A DNA stretch of 64,000 nucleotides from Neodontobutis hainanensis (taxonomy: Eukaryota > Chordata > Actinopteri > Gobiiformes > Odontobutidae), in the NCBI GenBank assembly GCA_024349245.1, contig JALDNG010000005.1, forward strand, positions 16,159,001-16,223,000, given 5' to 3'. Under the pieces are notes generated by a model, which worked only from the letters and a program-made list of their open reading frames with translations, made no database searches and was not told the origin of the DNA. The number at the start of each line of letters is the position of its first letter. Position 1 is the stretch's first letter. Positions 28,101-43,300 of this stretch are shown one piece after another. The position numbers and the translations under genes are program-made.

Positions 28101-31100
28101 TTTTTTCTGCATCCTTTTGTTCCGCTCTCTGGAAATTAAACAAATTGAGAGAACCAACTTCCGCATATGGCTTAAACAAAATAAAGCACTTCCGGTTGCA
28201 GCCTAAAAGCTAGGGAACAGACGGGCGAGAGAAATATAGTATATTACCGTTAAATATGTATGAAAATGCTCTTATTTAGTTAAGATTCCTTTGAGACCAA
28301 CAGAAAATCTCTATTTTGAACGTTGACCGTGGAGAGGAACTCTAAATTCAAAACTTGATAAATGCTTTATGCCTCATTTTACATTTCCAACTACAATGAC
28401 ATGTAAGTGTTACCTTTATAACTTTTATGCCTCAAAGTAGAAAAGAAATAATAAGCAGACGAGGATTGTGTTGATACCAACTAAGATTATTTGCTAATTA
28501 ACGTGATATGTGATGGTCACAATAAGCCTTTTTCTTTCTCATCAGTTGCTCGGTGTCGGTGCTGCAGAGAGTAGGTGTTCCTGGGGAACAACAGGCCCCT
28601 CCCCCAAGCCACAGGTGTGAACTCATCTGATATTATGTAGCCATTTTTTTCATTTGTGCTAGTGTGGCGTTAAATCGCCCGCTCATAGCAGCACACAACA
28701 AACATCAATATTTGGGCATTACATTTTAAGAAACATTTTAAGTTTTTAATAAATAATAAATCAATCTGTAAATAAATAAAATTAAAAAAACATTAATAAT
28801 TAGACTTACCACATATTACTCTCACAATTTTTTTCCCATTATTTCCTACAGTTATTATTTGACCGGGAATGCCTTACTGTTTACTGTATACTGTTTAGAC
28901 AAAGATGAAAATGGTTGTGCATAATGCCTATTCTTTGTACAGAATTGAAGAAGAATTGGGATGGCTGGACAGGCTAACAAATGTAGAGATTCTAAATAAA
29001 TTCTGCTAAGGATTAGGGTAAGGGTTCACAAAACCATCTGGGAGCCATTTCACAGAAAATGTCTGCAAAGGGCAGGTACTGGTATACTTCCTAGAGCAGT
29101 TGTTCACATCAGTAACAATAAAGAAATTGATTCATTGTCCAGCCGGGGTTCGGTAGAAATCACATAGCTTTGAGAGACCACCATCTTTCTGAGAGATGAG
29201 ATTTCTCTCAGAAAGATGAGATGAACTGTGAAAGAAAGGTAACATTGCATCAAAATAGTTTAAAATGATGCTGTTAAGGGCTCACTTCTGTCATTATTAT
29301 TTGATTGCACAGTGCAGAAATAAATGAAAGGATAAAATACAAATAACTCCACTTACTCTAACTTATTTTTGCAAAGAGGCTCACAGTTAAGTCCACCTGA
29401 ATAATTGAACAGTGTAACATTTTGGCACCTGCTAGTTTCACACCTCGATTGAAGCTGTGATAAACACAGGACACATCCTTTGTTTAGAACAGAAACACAT
29501 TTAAAAAGCACTTTTTCTTTAATATTTCATAAACTGCAGTGCTTTCACACTGAGCCTTCTTCATACACACACTATTCAGTTTCCTACACTGTTAATACAA
29601 CATAATATCTGACTGTGAAATCAATGTCTTTCTATTATTCTGTCTTTTCTCCGAAGCAAAGTTACATTATTACATTTTCATCATTTATGACTCTCCAAAT
29701 TCATATTCAACACTGCTCAGAACTGCCTCGTTGCTGCCGTCTGGTAATTTGCGTGGTGACAAAATGTAGCCTCATTAGGAGTGACAAAGGAGCGTTTGCA
29801 GAGACAGACACAAAGGCATTCAGTGTGCCTCTGTCATACGCTGTCAGTCCAGATGACACCCACAAAGTATTCTGTCAGAAAAACTTCAACAGCAAAAACT
29901 ATTGGCCATTATCTAATTATTCAATGACACACAAGAAATGTTGGGAAATCCAGACGAGAGAGAAGACTCGGGCAAGGCACTTCACCCACCTTGCCTCCAG
30001 TGATGTTCCAGCAGTGACACTAGTGAATGAATGTGTTTGGTCGTGGATGGAGAGGCTGTAAAAATGACTAAAAGTCTCCACCACCAGTGTGTGACTGTGG
30101 AGTGAATAAATAAATAAATAATGGATTCTGTAAAGCGCTATGTAAAAAAGATATACAGTATATAGGGTATTTATATACATGGCTGAGGGCTGGAAATTAC
30201 ATGATGAAACCAAGCATGTATGATTTTTACATAGCCTTACAAATTAGACTTTTTAAACTCAGGAGCAGTACTAGAGCTGAATTCTTCTGTGAAGTCCAAG
30301 TCTGAGAGAAGGCATCTGTGACAATGCACAGCAACTTTGATTGACTGACATCGCCATCACCGTCATCATGTATGGAGCGCAGTGGCTCAGTGGTAGAGCA
30401 GTTCAGATCAAGTTAAAAGGCTAAATGAAAATAGATGTGTGGCAAATTAGTAACCTCCTTATTGTTAGCTTGGGTAACCTTTTCCTGATTTACATTTTGT
30501 CAAGGCAGCAGCAAGAGAGCATTAATAGCTAAGTTGCAGTCCCATGATTCTGATGCAAGGAAATCAGATGGAGGGCAGGAAGTAAACAGCAGCTATGGCA
30601 GAGATAACGGAAAACCTGAATTTTGGTACAAATCAGCCCAATTATTGGACTGGATTCTTAATCAAGGAAGAAGAGTGTTTTGTTTAGGCTTAGTTGAAGA
30701 ATTTGCCTGCCATCGAGGCAGATGGTTTAAAATATATATTCTCCTCCAGATGTCCTTCAACACTGAATATTGTTGTTCAGTCTACAAAAGTATAAAAACA
30801 TACAACTTTTTTGTTAGCTGTAGTCTTTTGCTAGTTCTGTCGTAAGGCTACAGCGTTTCTACACTTTGTATGCTTCAATGACAACAGTGACTGTGTCTAG
30901 ACAGTTAGTTCTTCTAATAAACTGGGGATGAGAGAGTATTGTGTATTAGTTTGGCAATCATTCCATATACAGTTTACACTGAAGAAGAACACGTTCACTT
31001 GACAATTAGCAGCATCTAAAGAGAAACAAGGCCAGGAGCTGATTTGCATTAAACACTGTAAAAATTAGAGACAGAGAATTACATTTACCAAGGTGCAAAG

Positions 31101-34100
31101 TCAAACAGCACCTGCACAAGTGCTGACAGAGTGAGTTATTGCTGATGCACTTCCCACCACACGCACTGGAGGTGGACTACTTGTGTATCCATGCTTTAAA
31201 AGAGGAAGAACAATTGTGTGATGAGAAATAGCCTTAGTGTGGTGACATCAAAGGTGGAAATGCAAAGTTGGAGAAAAAAATGTTTCCTTGGCTTTCTGAA
31301 CTCCATAGAAATTCAGGAAAGTTGCAAGCTTGACATTTCAAGGTTCATTTACAAGGCTAAGATTCTGTGAAAATGACAAACTTTTGCTGCATTATGGACG
31401 TGTATCTAAAAAAACCCAGATTATTAAACTCCAAAATGAAAATCAAGAGAGCTGCAAGTTAGTTGATTTGAATGTGATTTACAAAGAAAAGGTTTCTACC
31501 ACAAGACTACCACAAGATTTAAGTTGACAACACTTTGACAGTGAAGCCGAGGCTAAGACTGGGAGTAAATTGTGCCATTTTGTTAGCTGTACACAATCTG
31601 TCAGCCATTAATAGACATTGTTAATTTCTGCTGCAGTACTGCACACTTTGTAACAGAACAGGGGCCAGTCCTGCATTTTATTTTCAGATCTATTCATGGT
31701 TTCGGGGTATATTTTTTGCCGCTGCTTCTGGCTGTGATGTTCACGACGCTTCCCACTGGCCTGGCAAACACAATACAGCGTTTCCTAGAGCTGTGAAAAT
31801 AGAGTACTCTTCATTTTCTTGTCACAAGTTTAAGCTCTGTTCAATTTATCCTAAATACCAAAAGCAATAGTTTACCTCCACAAAAAAGGGTGTAGAGACA
31901 CTTTCTTTCACAATACACTTGATAAGTTCTATTGACCTCCTGCTGTAACAAACTATAATAACATGTAACTACACAGTACAGACTTAATGGTTGGGTTAGG
32001 GTATTATGTACTTTGTAATTACATGTTATTACAGTTTGTTACACAGTGTGTTACATTGTACTTAATGAGGGCAGATACAATGTATTAAATGTAGTGTAAA
32101 ATAAAGTGTTGTATTTCTGAATTTTTATAAATTGTATTTCTTTTAAATACATTTTCTATTATACAGATATACAGTATTAATCTGTGTCATCCATTGTCCC
32201 ACTGAAATGGATAAATTTAAATGAAAAATATATATATACAATGCCTCTGTGATTACTGTCAACTGACAAGGGCACTTAATGCTCTTTTTATTACCAACAC
32301 ATCGCAAAACACACAACCAACTCTAGAATTTGCACCCACAGTCTTGTTGCATCTCCATCCCATTAATCCAGCCGTCACTGATGTGTTTTGTGAAACCTCT
32401 GAGTTGAGAAGCGGGTCACGATAAACATCGCAACAGCTCGTTCATCAAAAGAGAGGCAGCGAGTGCTTTGAAGTCTGACACATCTGCGCACACTCACTAT
32501 ACACACATATATGCAAAAGGTTATGATAATGCAAAACACACAGCAGAATACAGCACATATACTGTTGCCGTGTTAACCACACATAACCCTATTCATCTGC
32601 ATAGAGTGTGAGGAAATGGTATATACAAAACTGGCAGCAAAACATAAACCCCACCAGCTGGCAAGAAGACAGAAATAAGATCTGCAATCTGTTTAAAGGT
32701 TATCAGTTGTTTTGGAATGCATAATATTCTTTAGGGCCTTATGCGTGATTGCAAATTGCAGAACTAGATTTGTGCCTAAAAATCTACAGCCAAACCTATA
32801 TATTGTACCTCGAAACCAGTATCTAGCTGCAGTCTTTGCATACCGGTCATTAAAAACAGTTTTATGTGTCCTGGTGTTTACACCCGTTACAGGCCCTTTC
32901 ACAAATATACAGTAAGAACAAGTGCAAGACGCAGGTCGGAGCCAACTTGAGTGGCATGGAGTGACATCTTATACCAAAAACTGCAATGTATGACAAGGGC
33001 TTAAAACACATAATATTCTATACTAAATGTTGATATGTTGAAGATATTTAGGCCCTGGCTAAAAGTACATGTGTATTTTTATAAACGCATTTTTTTGTGT
33101 GTTTTTTGCCTTTTGTTCACATGTAAAGTTTTCAGGCCGAAAAACTGAGATTTAGGGTGCAGTCACACTTGCCGTGTTTGTTGCGATTTAAACGAGGTCC
33201 TCAAGGTCATCAAAAAACAAAACAATATTGTCCAACTAAATAAAATGAAAAGAGGTCAAATGTAAAGCATTGAAAGGCTAAAATGCTATGGAAGAATGCC
33301 TTATTAGCATTCGGGCTAACAATAGCATATAGTGAGTGTTTTTTCATTTGCTGATGAACCAAACTAAATAGATCGTTTTTTGACTACAAGTGTGGACACA
33401 CTATTAAATATCCTCACTGATGTTACGGCTGTTGATGTGTGTATTGACCATGTGTGTATCCACGGTAACAGTGACAACAACAACAGCACCAGTGCCCCAG
33501 GGTTTATACATTTGTCTGGCCCTATTAGAACTAAGTACATATCATTGTAAAACACATTACAGGTGAACTTAGTGTTATCACATCACATCATGACTCATCA
33601 CATCGTCGGCTAAAAATCCTTCAGAAACAGATCCATTTTTTTGCTTTAATTGTACAATTGTACAAATCCACCTCACTGTCTGTCACCGTCGTCTTACCGT
33701 CATCACTTTTTGCCATAGACTTTTCATCGCTGATACGTTTGGACAAGTTTAGTGCTGCCAAAACAGAACAGACTCACCGCACATGCTCTAAATGCTCCAT
33801 CTTTACACAAAAAATATCGGTTTATAAAAATATATGTATACTTTGTGATGAAAAAAAAACTATTCTAAAGGATTCCTCACAGATTTCCTTGATGTCTGGA
33901 TAGGGGACACCCATGTTTAAATTAAGAATAATAATAAAAATAAAAATAATAAAACATACAATGTACTTAACTAAGTAATAATAGAATAATAGTAGTTTGT
34001 TAAATTTTTAAGAGTACATGTAATTTTTTTTCAGAAATGCGCATTATGTAAAAACACAGAGCAGTAGCACAGATGCAATGTTATGAATTTGTAATGGAAA

Positions 34101-37100
34101 AAAGTGAGAAAAAAAGTAAGGTATGGTGAGATGAAATCCGTTTGGTCACAGCGTTAGGTCGACACTTTACAGAATGTGTCGGTAAATGTGTGTGTTGTGT
34201 CAGGAGCTGTCAACGCACTGCAGCGGCTCTGGCTGAATTTGCATCACAATGAATGTTAATAGCTGCGAGTGCTGACCTTGATTTATTCTGGAGTAAGTGG
34301 TAAATAAAAACACGGAGACGAGGAGCGAGGTGCGTGAGAGGAGACTCTGGGAAAGACTGCAGAAGGGACTGGTGTAAATGGGATTTGGCTCTGTTCACAT
34401 TAGTAACAAAAATGACTAGCAGGTATTAACTTTGTATTTGTGAATAATTAAAATTAACGACATATAATGCAGCATTATCCATTGTTTTTTTTACATTTTT
34501 TGAAAATTTTATGTGAGTTTTCAGCAGCATGTGACCTTATCTAAAGGGATAAAAGAGGTAAAAAGTTACAAAATGCAGTTACTGCAATTAACCATAGAAA
34601 AAAAAAGCATGTTTTTAGTGTTTTCAAGCCTTATTTTCACTGGAGTGGTACGGTTGCTTCAGTTTGGTATTGGTTGGGCCCAGAAGGGTTTTAGAAACAT
34701 GGATGCGTCACCAAGAATTAATATATTAAAAAAAGCGTAAATTCTGGTAAAGTGATGTGAGAGGCATGAGCTATAGCCATCTGCTGCTGCAGTAAACAGA
34801 CTGTTTCTGGTGTGTTTTTTTGCTTTCTGAAAATTAATTATGCTGCATAATTTATATAGTTTTTTCTTTCACTTCTCAGATTAGGATCATCTATTGTCCA
34901 ATACAGCTGACTGTAGTCTTTAGCTATACCTTTTTAAAAGTGGACAGTACATTGCATTTTTTAGGCCTTTTGGTCTTTAAAACTGACCTGACCCGTACTG
35001 TAACTCTCCGGTGGAAACAAGGCTTGTCACTTGTGTGGTCCATGTTTAGGGAATGCAGTGTTTTAATAGAAAAAGCAAAGGCTGTAGAATATAAACTCCA
35101 GTGAAAACAGCTGTCGATGCAAGATTAAAGTTTGCGTTATGTCGTAACACAAAACAACTAGGCTTGGTGCAAGTGTTTAGAGAATCAGTAAGTTTACCTC
35201 AGCCTTTATTCTTGTTAAAGGGCATGTGTAAATGCAGCGCCTCCATGAGCTATAAAAATACTGAAACTGTTTACTTTTAGCCAAAGCGTCACACTAATCT
35301 GTCAACAACGGCTCATCAAAAGTTACTCCCACTCTTTATGAATACATCCTGCGCTGCTGTCCTAGACCCCGCATGTTGTTGACCTTGTACAAAAAACTGA
35401 GCGCCTTCCAAAACAAAGCGACAAAGTTAGCCTGCGGCTCCTTAGCAGTCTCTCCAGGGAGCGCATGAAGCCACTAACGAGCCAGCTCGGCTGTCGGAGT
35501 GATGGATGAGCATGTCGCCGGATCAGCTGTGGAAATGGGACACTCCACACACTGACTGTCCACACCGTCTCTACTCAAACGGGTATAGTCCCCATACAGA
35601 CAGCAGGATTACTCTGGGCACACAGCTGGAGTTCACTGTGCAGTTGAAACGGACGGGTCACCTTCGAATGCAACATAAGCCTGACCATGGTTCTCACACT
35701 ATAATAGAAATGATTTTCCATTAACAGTGATAATCCATTGGTCATGACAAAGTTATTCACAAGGACCAAATAATATGGAGAAAAAAATAGTTGTAGTTCT
35801 CTATAATGAAGACTGAGATTGACAAATATAGCCTTTTGCCCAGTGATGGTGTTGTCTCTGTTGCCTAAATGTTCAGATAGGGCCTTTGTTTGAGATTAAT
35901 GAGAGTAATTAAACAAAGTATATTTGCAGAATAGATGGATCGGAATGTGTTTGTATTTGTCCCCAACCCCAAAAAATATTAACTTTGTAATATTTTGCAC
36001 AACAATACTTAATCTTCTTCAGAGAAGTAGGTGCTGGCTTGACTCTAAAAGGGACATTTTGGAAACTACTGACGATTAAAAACAGGCGGCTCAAAACTTT
36101 AGTTAGTGTGCTATGTGAGTAATACCTGCTTTAGTTCCTAGAACAATAATTAGGATACATTTGAGTAGTGTAAAGTTAATGCATGATCTTACAATGCAAT
36201 TGACTGAATATAGGAATATGAATATGGCAGCTGAAGCTAACCTAAATGGTACAATGGTGTGGAAAGGAATAACTGTGAGAAAACATCTTGGTTAAGTGGC
36301 TCAGGATATTAGGCTAGAACTTTCCACACAGTTTTAGTGTCATTGTGATAAAAAACAACTCACATGGGTTTGAGGAACTTAATTCATTCTTAAGTTTATA
36401 TATAATTGCAGGTATTCTTAATCCATTTTAAATTAATTGTCCTTTTTATACCAGTGACTTTAATTGATGCTGACGACATGTGTGCTAAGAACCTATCTAA
36501 TGGCAAGCTCCTGAATAGCCACTGAATGTTGTGTCCACACAGATTCGTGCCTCCGTCGGCCTCCCTGCTGGGTTCAAATCAATGCCATCAATGAAGCCAT
36601 CACAAAGGGAACATTACCGCCGTGTTTTCCCATAAAAAGCCCTGGTAATTACAAATCAAACCAGACAAATACATCTCGGTTAATGAGCGTTAAACGGATG
36701 TTAATTATCCGATTGAATGGCTGTCACCATCAGAAAGCGCTTGATGGAAGGAGGGGTCGGGGGGAAAGTTCTGAAAGGCGTATTAGAGGCAGATTGAGCC
36801 GAACAGACAGTGTGAAGCGCGTGGCGGAAGTACAAGCAAAAAGCAACCGCCGTGGTGCATCAGACGGGAAATTAATCAAGTGTTTTTGATTATTTATATC
36901 TGAAAAGGACAGAGTGTGCATGGGAAGACTCGGGAAATAGGAGGCGTCACACTGGGTTAATGTGGTCACAGAGTCTAACGCACAACTCCAGTCAAAACAC
37001 AACAGTCTGGAAGAACTGCGTGAAACTAAGCCAAGTTTATACACTCCTTTAACAAGTCTGACTCATCGGTTTACACAGCTGGAGTATTGAACGCACACAA

Positions 37101-37329
37101 TATTTGGGATAAATAAAATGTTTGTCGTATCAATTATATTGATGCATCCGTATGAAACATGTTTTCTTTTCAAGCTGCTGAAGAAGTTTTTCCTTCAATG
37201 ACTTAGACTTACCCAACTTCTAGGAATGCTTGAAGCTAAAGTTTAAAAAACATGATTGTATACAAATTGTTTTAAAGTACAATTTAAATCCAGGAGGAAT
37301 CCACTATGTCAATCATCATTCCACTGTAG

Positions 37330-37362
<33 letters not shown>

Positions 37363-40300
37363 GATTGATTTATATAGCATTTTTAAGGCTCTCAAAGCAT
37401 TTTACATTATTTGTTGACTCCACAGTCACACACTTGAGGTGGAGACATTGCAGCCATTCCAACCTTAATCCTCACACAAATATTTGGCCAGTGTTGCAGT
37501 AGAGTTACTAGTTTTTGAGTTCAAGTCACTTTAGAGTGCTCAACGTTGAGTCCAAGTCCAAGACATCAAGGACAAGGACAAGCCAAGTTTAAGTTGTGTC
37601 ATCTTAGGTTAGAGTGCTAGTCCAAGTGATTAAAGAGTCCAAATCAATTTAAGTCGTACGGACGTTCTATTTTAGCTCTGAAAAGATTAGAAGACTTGTG
37701 TCTAGTTCTAGTTATCACCACACACAAACTGTTAAATGTGTGCCTATTTTGTTTTAGCTTTCAAACTCTCTTCATTCAGTTCAAGGCCAATAGAAATCTG
37801 GAACATCCATCTTTTAGTACACAACGGGTTTCATTTTTGTTTTGTTAGTTTTTTTTTTTTGCCTTAGTGCCATTATTTGATAGGACAGTAGCTCAAACCC
37901 AGGTCTCTCCTCCATAAATGGTATGCACTCTACCAAGTGAGCTACTGGGGTGCCCCCAGATACGTGTTTCTTCAAAGGCCATTTTTCTACAATACTTCTG
38001 GTCAGGCTTTTTCTGAAGTAAGTTTTCTGAAGTTCTTAAGACATTAAGGGACTTTTAGACATTTAGGGACACAATGTGTTTTTTTGCTTTAACTTCTGTT
38101 TCTTATTTCAGAGTCAATGTCTTATGTCTCTTGCTTTGTGAATTAAAAGAATGCTTTAACTTTTTATACTGAGTTAAAGATGGACTTAACATAAACATGA
38201 AACAGGGTTAAATTGTAGGAAACATTGTGAATGTAAAATGAAAAAATTTACAGACAAAATCTGCATAATTTACCTATGTGATCTTTACCTTTTTCTTTCT
38301 GTTGGAGTCTGCTTTAAAAAAACAAAGGCCTGGGTTTTGATACTGGTTACTTTAACAGCTGCTAATTAAAATGGAAAAGCAATACTGGCAACATCCTCAT
38401 GTTTTTGAAACTAGTAGTTTTATGCATTTTTATAAAATATTTATCTGATGTTTATTTAATAGGCGCAAGTGTGCTTTATCCTATCATATCAGGCACTGCA
38501 GCGTGGAGCCAAGGCCTTTACAAATACAAATCCTGCTTTAGTGCATGACTCTTCAAAAATTCTCAAATCACTAGGAGTCATTTTGCAACAACCAGTAACA
38601 ATAATTGTTACATTTTTATAATATTGCCAAAAACATAAAATTATAAGCAAACACGTTGTGGGTTAATTAAGCTAAATACATTTGGTGACACTCTGTTTTA
38701 CATTACACCTTGTACATTGTAGCTTCCTCCTTGTGAAACAAACTGTAATAATAGCATAGTACATTAATAATGGAATTATGTGTACTTACATAGTGTAGGT
38801 AGGGTTAGGGTATGTATGTACTTGTAGTTACATGTTATTACAGTTTGTTACAGTGTGTTACATTGAACTTAATGAGGCAGATACAATGTATCAAGTGTAA
38901 AAAGTGTTACCATACATTATGGTCCTCTTTTCATTTCAAAATCTACATCTAGTCAACTATTTGTAAATATTGGATTTAAAATAAACTTTCCATATATATA
39001 TATATATATAAAATAAAAATAAATGTTGAAGTAAAAGCATCTGGACACAGTTTTCAAGGTGAAGACGTTTCGTCTCTAATTCTAAGAGACTGGAATTAGA
39101 GAGAATTATCAGAATTGATAAAGTCTCTTGGAATTAAAGACAAGAAGTATTGATTACCATTACCAACGTCACAAAATAGTTTGGCTATAGATTGACTATT
39201 GTAGCATAAAACACTGCTCCACGTGTTTAGATAACAACTAGTATTAATTTTTTCCGTTAATAACAGTAATGAGTGACAAAGACTAACTTATTAAAGACAC
39301 ACCGACGCTGGTTTTGCAGTTACTTTTGGGAAATTTGAGAAAGTAATAATCCTTTTTGATTGATCTAAAAATCTTGAAATAATAACCCATTATTTTGCAA
39401 CCATGTTTACATTGTCACAACAATTCCATTAATTGTTTTAAACTCAAAAGGATATGTTTTGTTTAATCAGAAAAAAACTAAAATATACCTGCTTAAAAAG
39501 CTGGAAAGAATTAAATAAGAGACAAAAATATGGGTTCAATAAATGTAAATCAAGGTAACAGTAGACACCGTGGTGGCTGGGGAAGATAGTGAGAGGACAG
39601 GCTAAAAAACTAACGTTGCTAATGCTAAACAAAAGCTAATAATAAGAAATATTGTCACTTACTTCTCTCGCCATACTTGCACAAAAGTCCAACAAAGGCC
39701 AGACTGTTCCTCTGTATGTCCTTGTTATTCGCCCACATTTCTTTAAGATTAATAAATGCTCGGCTAATCAAGGGGGCGGGGCTTTACTCATTCCCAATAT
39801 AAAAGGTGACTGCTGCTGAGTGGTGTCTGGCCTAAAAGTAATTTTTTTTTTTTTTTAATTAAGGGATATTGCTGAGATCAGAATTAGTCTGTTCCATAAT
39901 GTTGCTTATTTAAATATATTAAAACATAGACAATATTTAATACATTTTTTACATTAAATAAGGATTTAGCTGAGCTTGCCAATTCGTATTAGCCCAATTA
40001 GATTTTGTATTAAAGCTGCATTACCCTGAAAATGATTGTGGTCACTGCGCAAACAACATCCTTCCCTCTATCAGTCAACAATATTATAGCAAATGTTTCT
40101 GCTTTTATTTAAAGAAAACAAGAAGAAAAAATATATTTTGCCGCTCCATTTCCTAATTGCAAAATATTTTTTTTCACCTGTTAATGACCCCTGAGCAGCG
40201 GGGAAAAAAGGCAAAGGAAGAAAAATGTTTTATTTAATTTTTTTTTGCAAATGCTCCAAAGTTTTTGTGTTGTCATATTTGTTTTAACCATCAAAGTGGT

Positions 40301-43300
40301 AAGAAAGTCATTGTCTTAGATTAGCTCACTGGGTTGAGTGATGGACTATGGTGTGGGAAACCATAGTTTGAGACCAAAAACGTAAACCCATTTGCCAAGA
40401 CATCAAACCAAAATTTAGAGTTTACCTTAGAATTCTACCTCTAAATCAGACCGATGTGATTCCAGAGTAACCTTGTGTGAATGCACTGCCAATATTTATT
40501 TGTCAATGTTGAGCAGTCATGTAGACCAACACCTCTAAAACCCTACTTCGCGAGCTTGTGATTGACTATACCATACAGTAAGTGCTAAACATAAAGCCTA
40601 GCTGATGTCTTGTTTTTTTTCCAAAGATGTGTCCAATATGCTATTAGAAGATAAAATAGCCTTCTTCAAATTTAAGAAACAAAATTGCATGGCCTCTGCT
40701 TAATACAAGGTCTGTTGTCCAATCCTAATATGCAAACAAACATTTTATTTTAATTGAGTAGGTTATCACAATTCCCAGTCCAAATGAGCCTGACACCACT
40801 GCACTGCTCTTTTTGGTCATTTATCTATTTAAATAATCTCACTTTTGGGATGTAGTGTTTTTTTTTATTAAATTCACCATGTACATGATTTCACCACTCC
40901 TTTATGAAAATTTATTTCATATAGCCATTGATTGGTCTCAGAGAACAGTCTCCTGCCATTGCTGTCACCACTGCTCATTATGTAAAAGATGAAAATGTGT
41001 GCATGCCACAGATATATTAAATGTCACGTCATACACACATATATACCGAGCACTCCGGATGCTCACAGAGTGACCCAGGCCCAGTGGAATGACAGCGCCC
41101 CATGAGCTCATCACTTTAACTCAGGACAGAAAATCATTGGAGAAGTCCCGCGGTCCCTTCAGATTCAGAGATGAGCCGCCATGTCGCCTGTCTCTTTACT
41201 GTCAGCGCTCTCACATACTTTGGTTGCTAATATTATGGCGTATATTCATTTAAGGCTATAAACGAATGGAGAATACTGGACAGAAGCCTTACAAGGAATT
41301 TGAAAAGAGTAAATTTACACTTTTTTGTGTCAACCCACCCTGACCTCCAGACTTGGACAGTGTTTTGTGAATTTCCAGGTTAATTACTTAACTTGTCATG
41401 TCTTTATGCTAAATATTTTTAGTTGGTTATCTAAGTTTTTCTAATATTTATTTAATGTGCATCCTGCCTGTGAGTGATTTGTGATTCTGCTAAAAAGTAG
41501 TCCTGTGACTCATGTGCCACTGTTGTGTGCTCTGTGCAGAGAAATTGCTTTTAGTCACAGCAAGACAAACTCAAAGATCATGGGCACAATCCAGTTCCAG
41601 TTCACAATTTCTAATCAAAAGTTGGATTGAATAATGATTAAAAGTCATAATAAAAAGGAACAAATTGCCAGATAGAAAAAAATTAATAAAATAGATATTG
41701 TTTTAATAGAGCACGAATACTTTATTAATATGTATTTAAAAAAAAAAAAAAATAGACAGATTTTTTTTTTTTATATTTTCCAAAATGTCCTTTTTGAGTT
41801 TGTCTGATAATAGTATTTATATACTATAGATTCTATACTACTGTATAGAATTATACATTATAATCATATTCAATGTCTTTATTGACAACCAAAATGTGTT
41901 TTTTATACTAAACAGATCTTGTATTTTAGATTTTTACAAAAACATTAAGCATATATGATAATGGTTTATTGCAAATCCATTACAATTAACATTCATTTAT
42001 ACTGTTTCCAAATGGACTCCTCACAGCCCACATAACCCAAACACTTATCTTCAAAAATATGGAAGAACAAAAATTCTGCAAAAATACCCTTCAAAAGTCC
42101 ATATTCCTCAGCGGACATGAACAAAGCTGTAATAATCCCAGAATTACAACGCTGATATGTGTGAAAGTGATTACCTTCTGCAGAGTTCAAATGGAGTTGA
42201 AACAGTCTCTGGTGGTTTGTGTTGGTCTCCCGTCTCTGTGTGGGACGCTGCAGAGTGGTTCTGCCTCCGGCCTCAGTGTGGGCCGTGTCACTCGCCTCAA
42301 ACTTAACACTGTTGTTGTTTACAAAGTGCCGGGAGGACGGGACTAATTTGGTCAGACCGTATTCCCTAATGGTTTTTCTCAGGGGAAATCTTAAAGGGGA
42401 GCATCTCATTGGCTCCAGAGCAGGCAGTTAAATCCAACAGGGACTATGGCTACAGAGTTCCACTCAAGACGAACAGAGAGCTCATCTGTATTTGCATTAA
42501 GCTCCACAGACTGCTAAATGAAAAGACTAAACATGAAGCTACTCTCAAGAACACAGTATTTATGGCCTTCATCGCATTTATTTACTAACTTCACCATCAC
42601 TAGGATTTAGGATGTGAAGGATGTTGTGCTAAAGAAAAAGGCTGGGCTAAGTCATGAGTTGTCCACAGGAATGGGCATTTCTACACATTCTGTTCTCCGT
42701 TTGGGCCTCCAGAGTTGTGTTGTGTTGTCAAGCCAAATTTAGCTTTTTAATGCAGTGTTGTCTCAGATCATTATATCGTATTAATTATTTTCTGTAATGG
42801 GTAAATTAGTATGTAACTGGGCGCAGTGGCTCAGTGATAGAGTGGTCGTCCTTCAACCGGAAGGTAGGCGGTTCAATTCTCACTCTCCCCACAGTTCATA
42901 CTGTCGTTGTGTCCTTGGGCAAGACACTTAACCCGTGTAAGTAATAATTACATAAATTCTTTTTCATTACATTGCCTGGGTAAGGCATTAACTGATAAAA
43001 AAATTGATTAGTTTAGTTCCTGTAGTAGTAGCCTTGTTTGGCTCCTGTATTGAAACTGCTGTATAACGTCCCACTTTCTGTCAGACGTCTCAGGGCAGTG
43101 GGCCGGTGAACTGCGTAAGGGACAGGCCCCTTTTCCATTGACTGAGCAGCGAGCAGCACTAACCCACATGTGAGAGTTTCCGCCCCCCTCGGATGTGTGT
43201 GTAAGCTCGGCTGGGCAGGCTGAGCTGAGTAGATGTGACCAGCCTAAGTGTGTGTGTCTCATATCAGTGTGTCCTCGATCGCTCTCACTGTATGGGGCAC

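Noticed and set aside
29615..30061. 148-codon plus-strand ORF as a gene
   Set aside because: No domain wording, no splice partners, and its 3' third lies in a SINE body fragment (29970-30150).
37331..37361. CRISPR-like or tandem-array system
   Set aside because: Simple TAA microsatellite. No spaced direct repeats of CRISPR form occur in the window and the DNA is vertebrate.
37888..37957. tRNA gene on the minus strand
   Set aside because: A/B-box-like words are present but I could not form a convincing acceptor stem.
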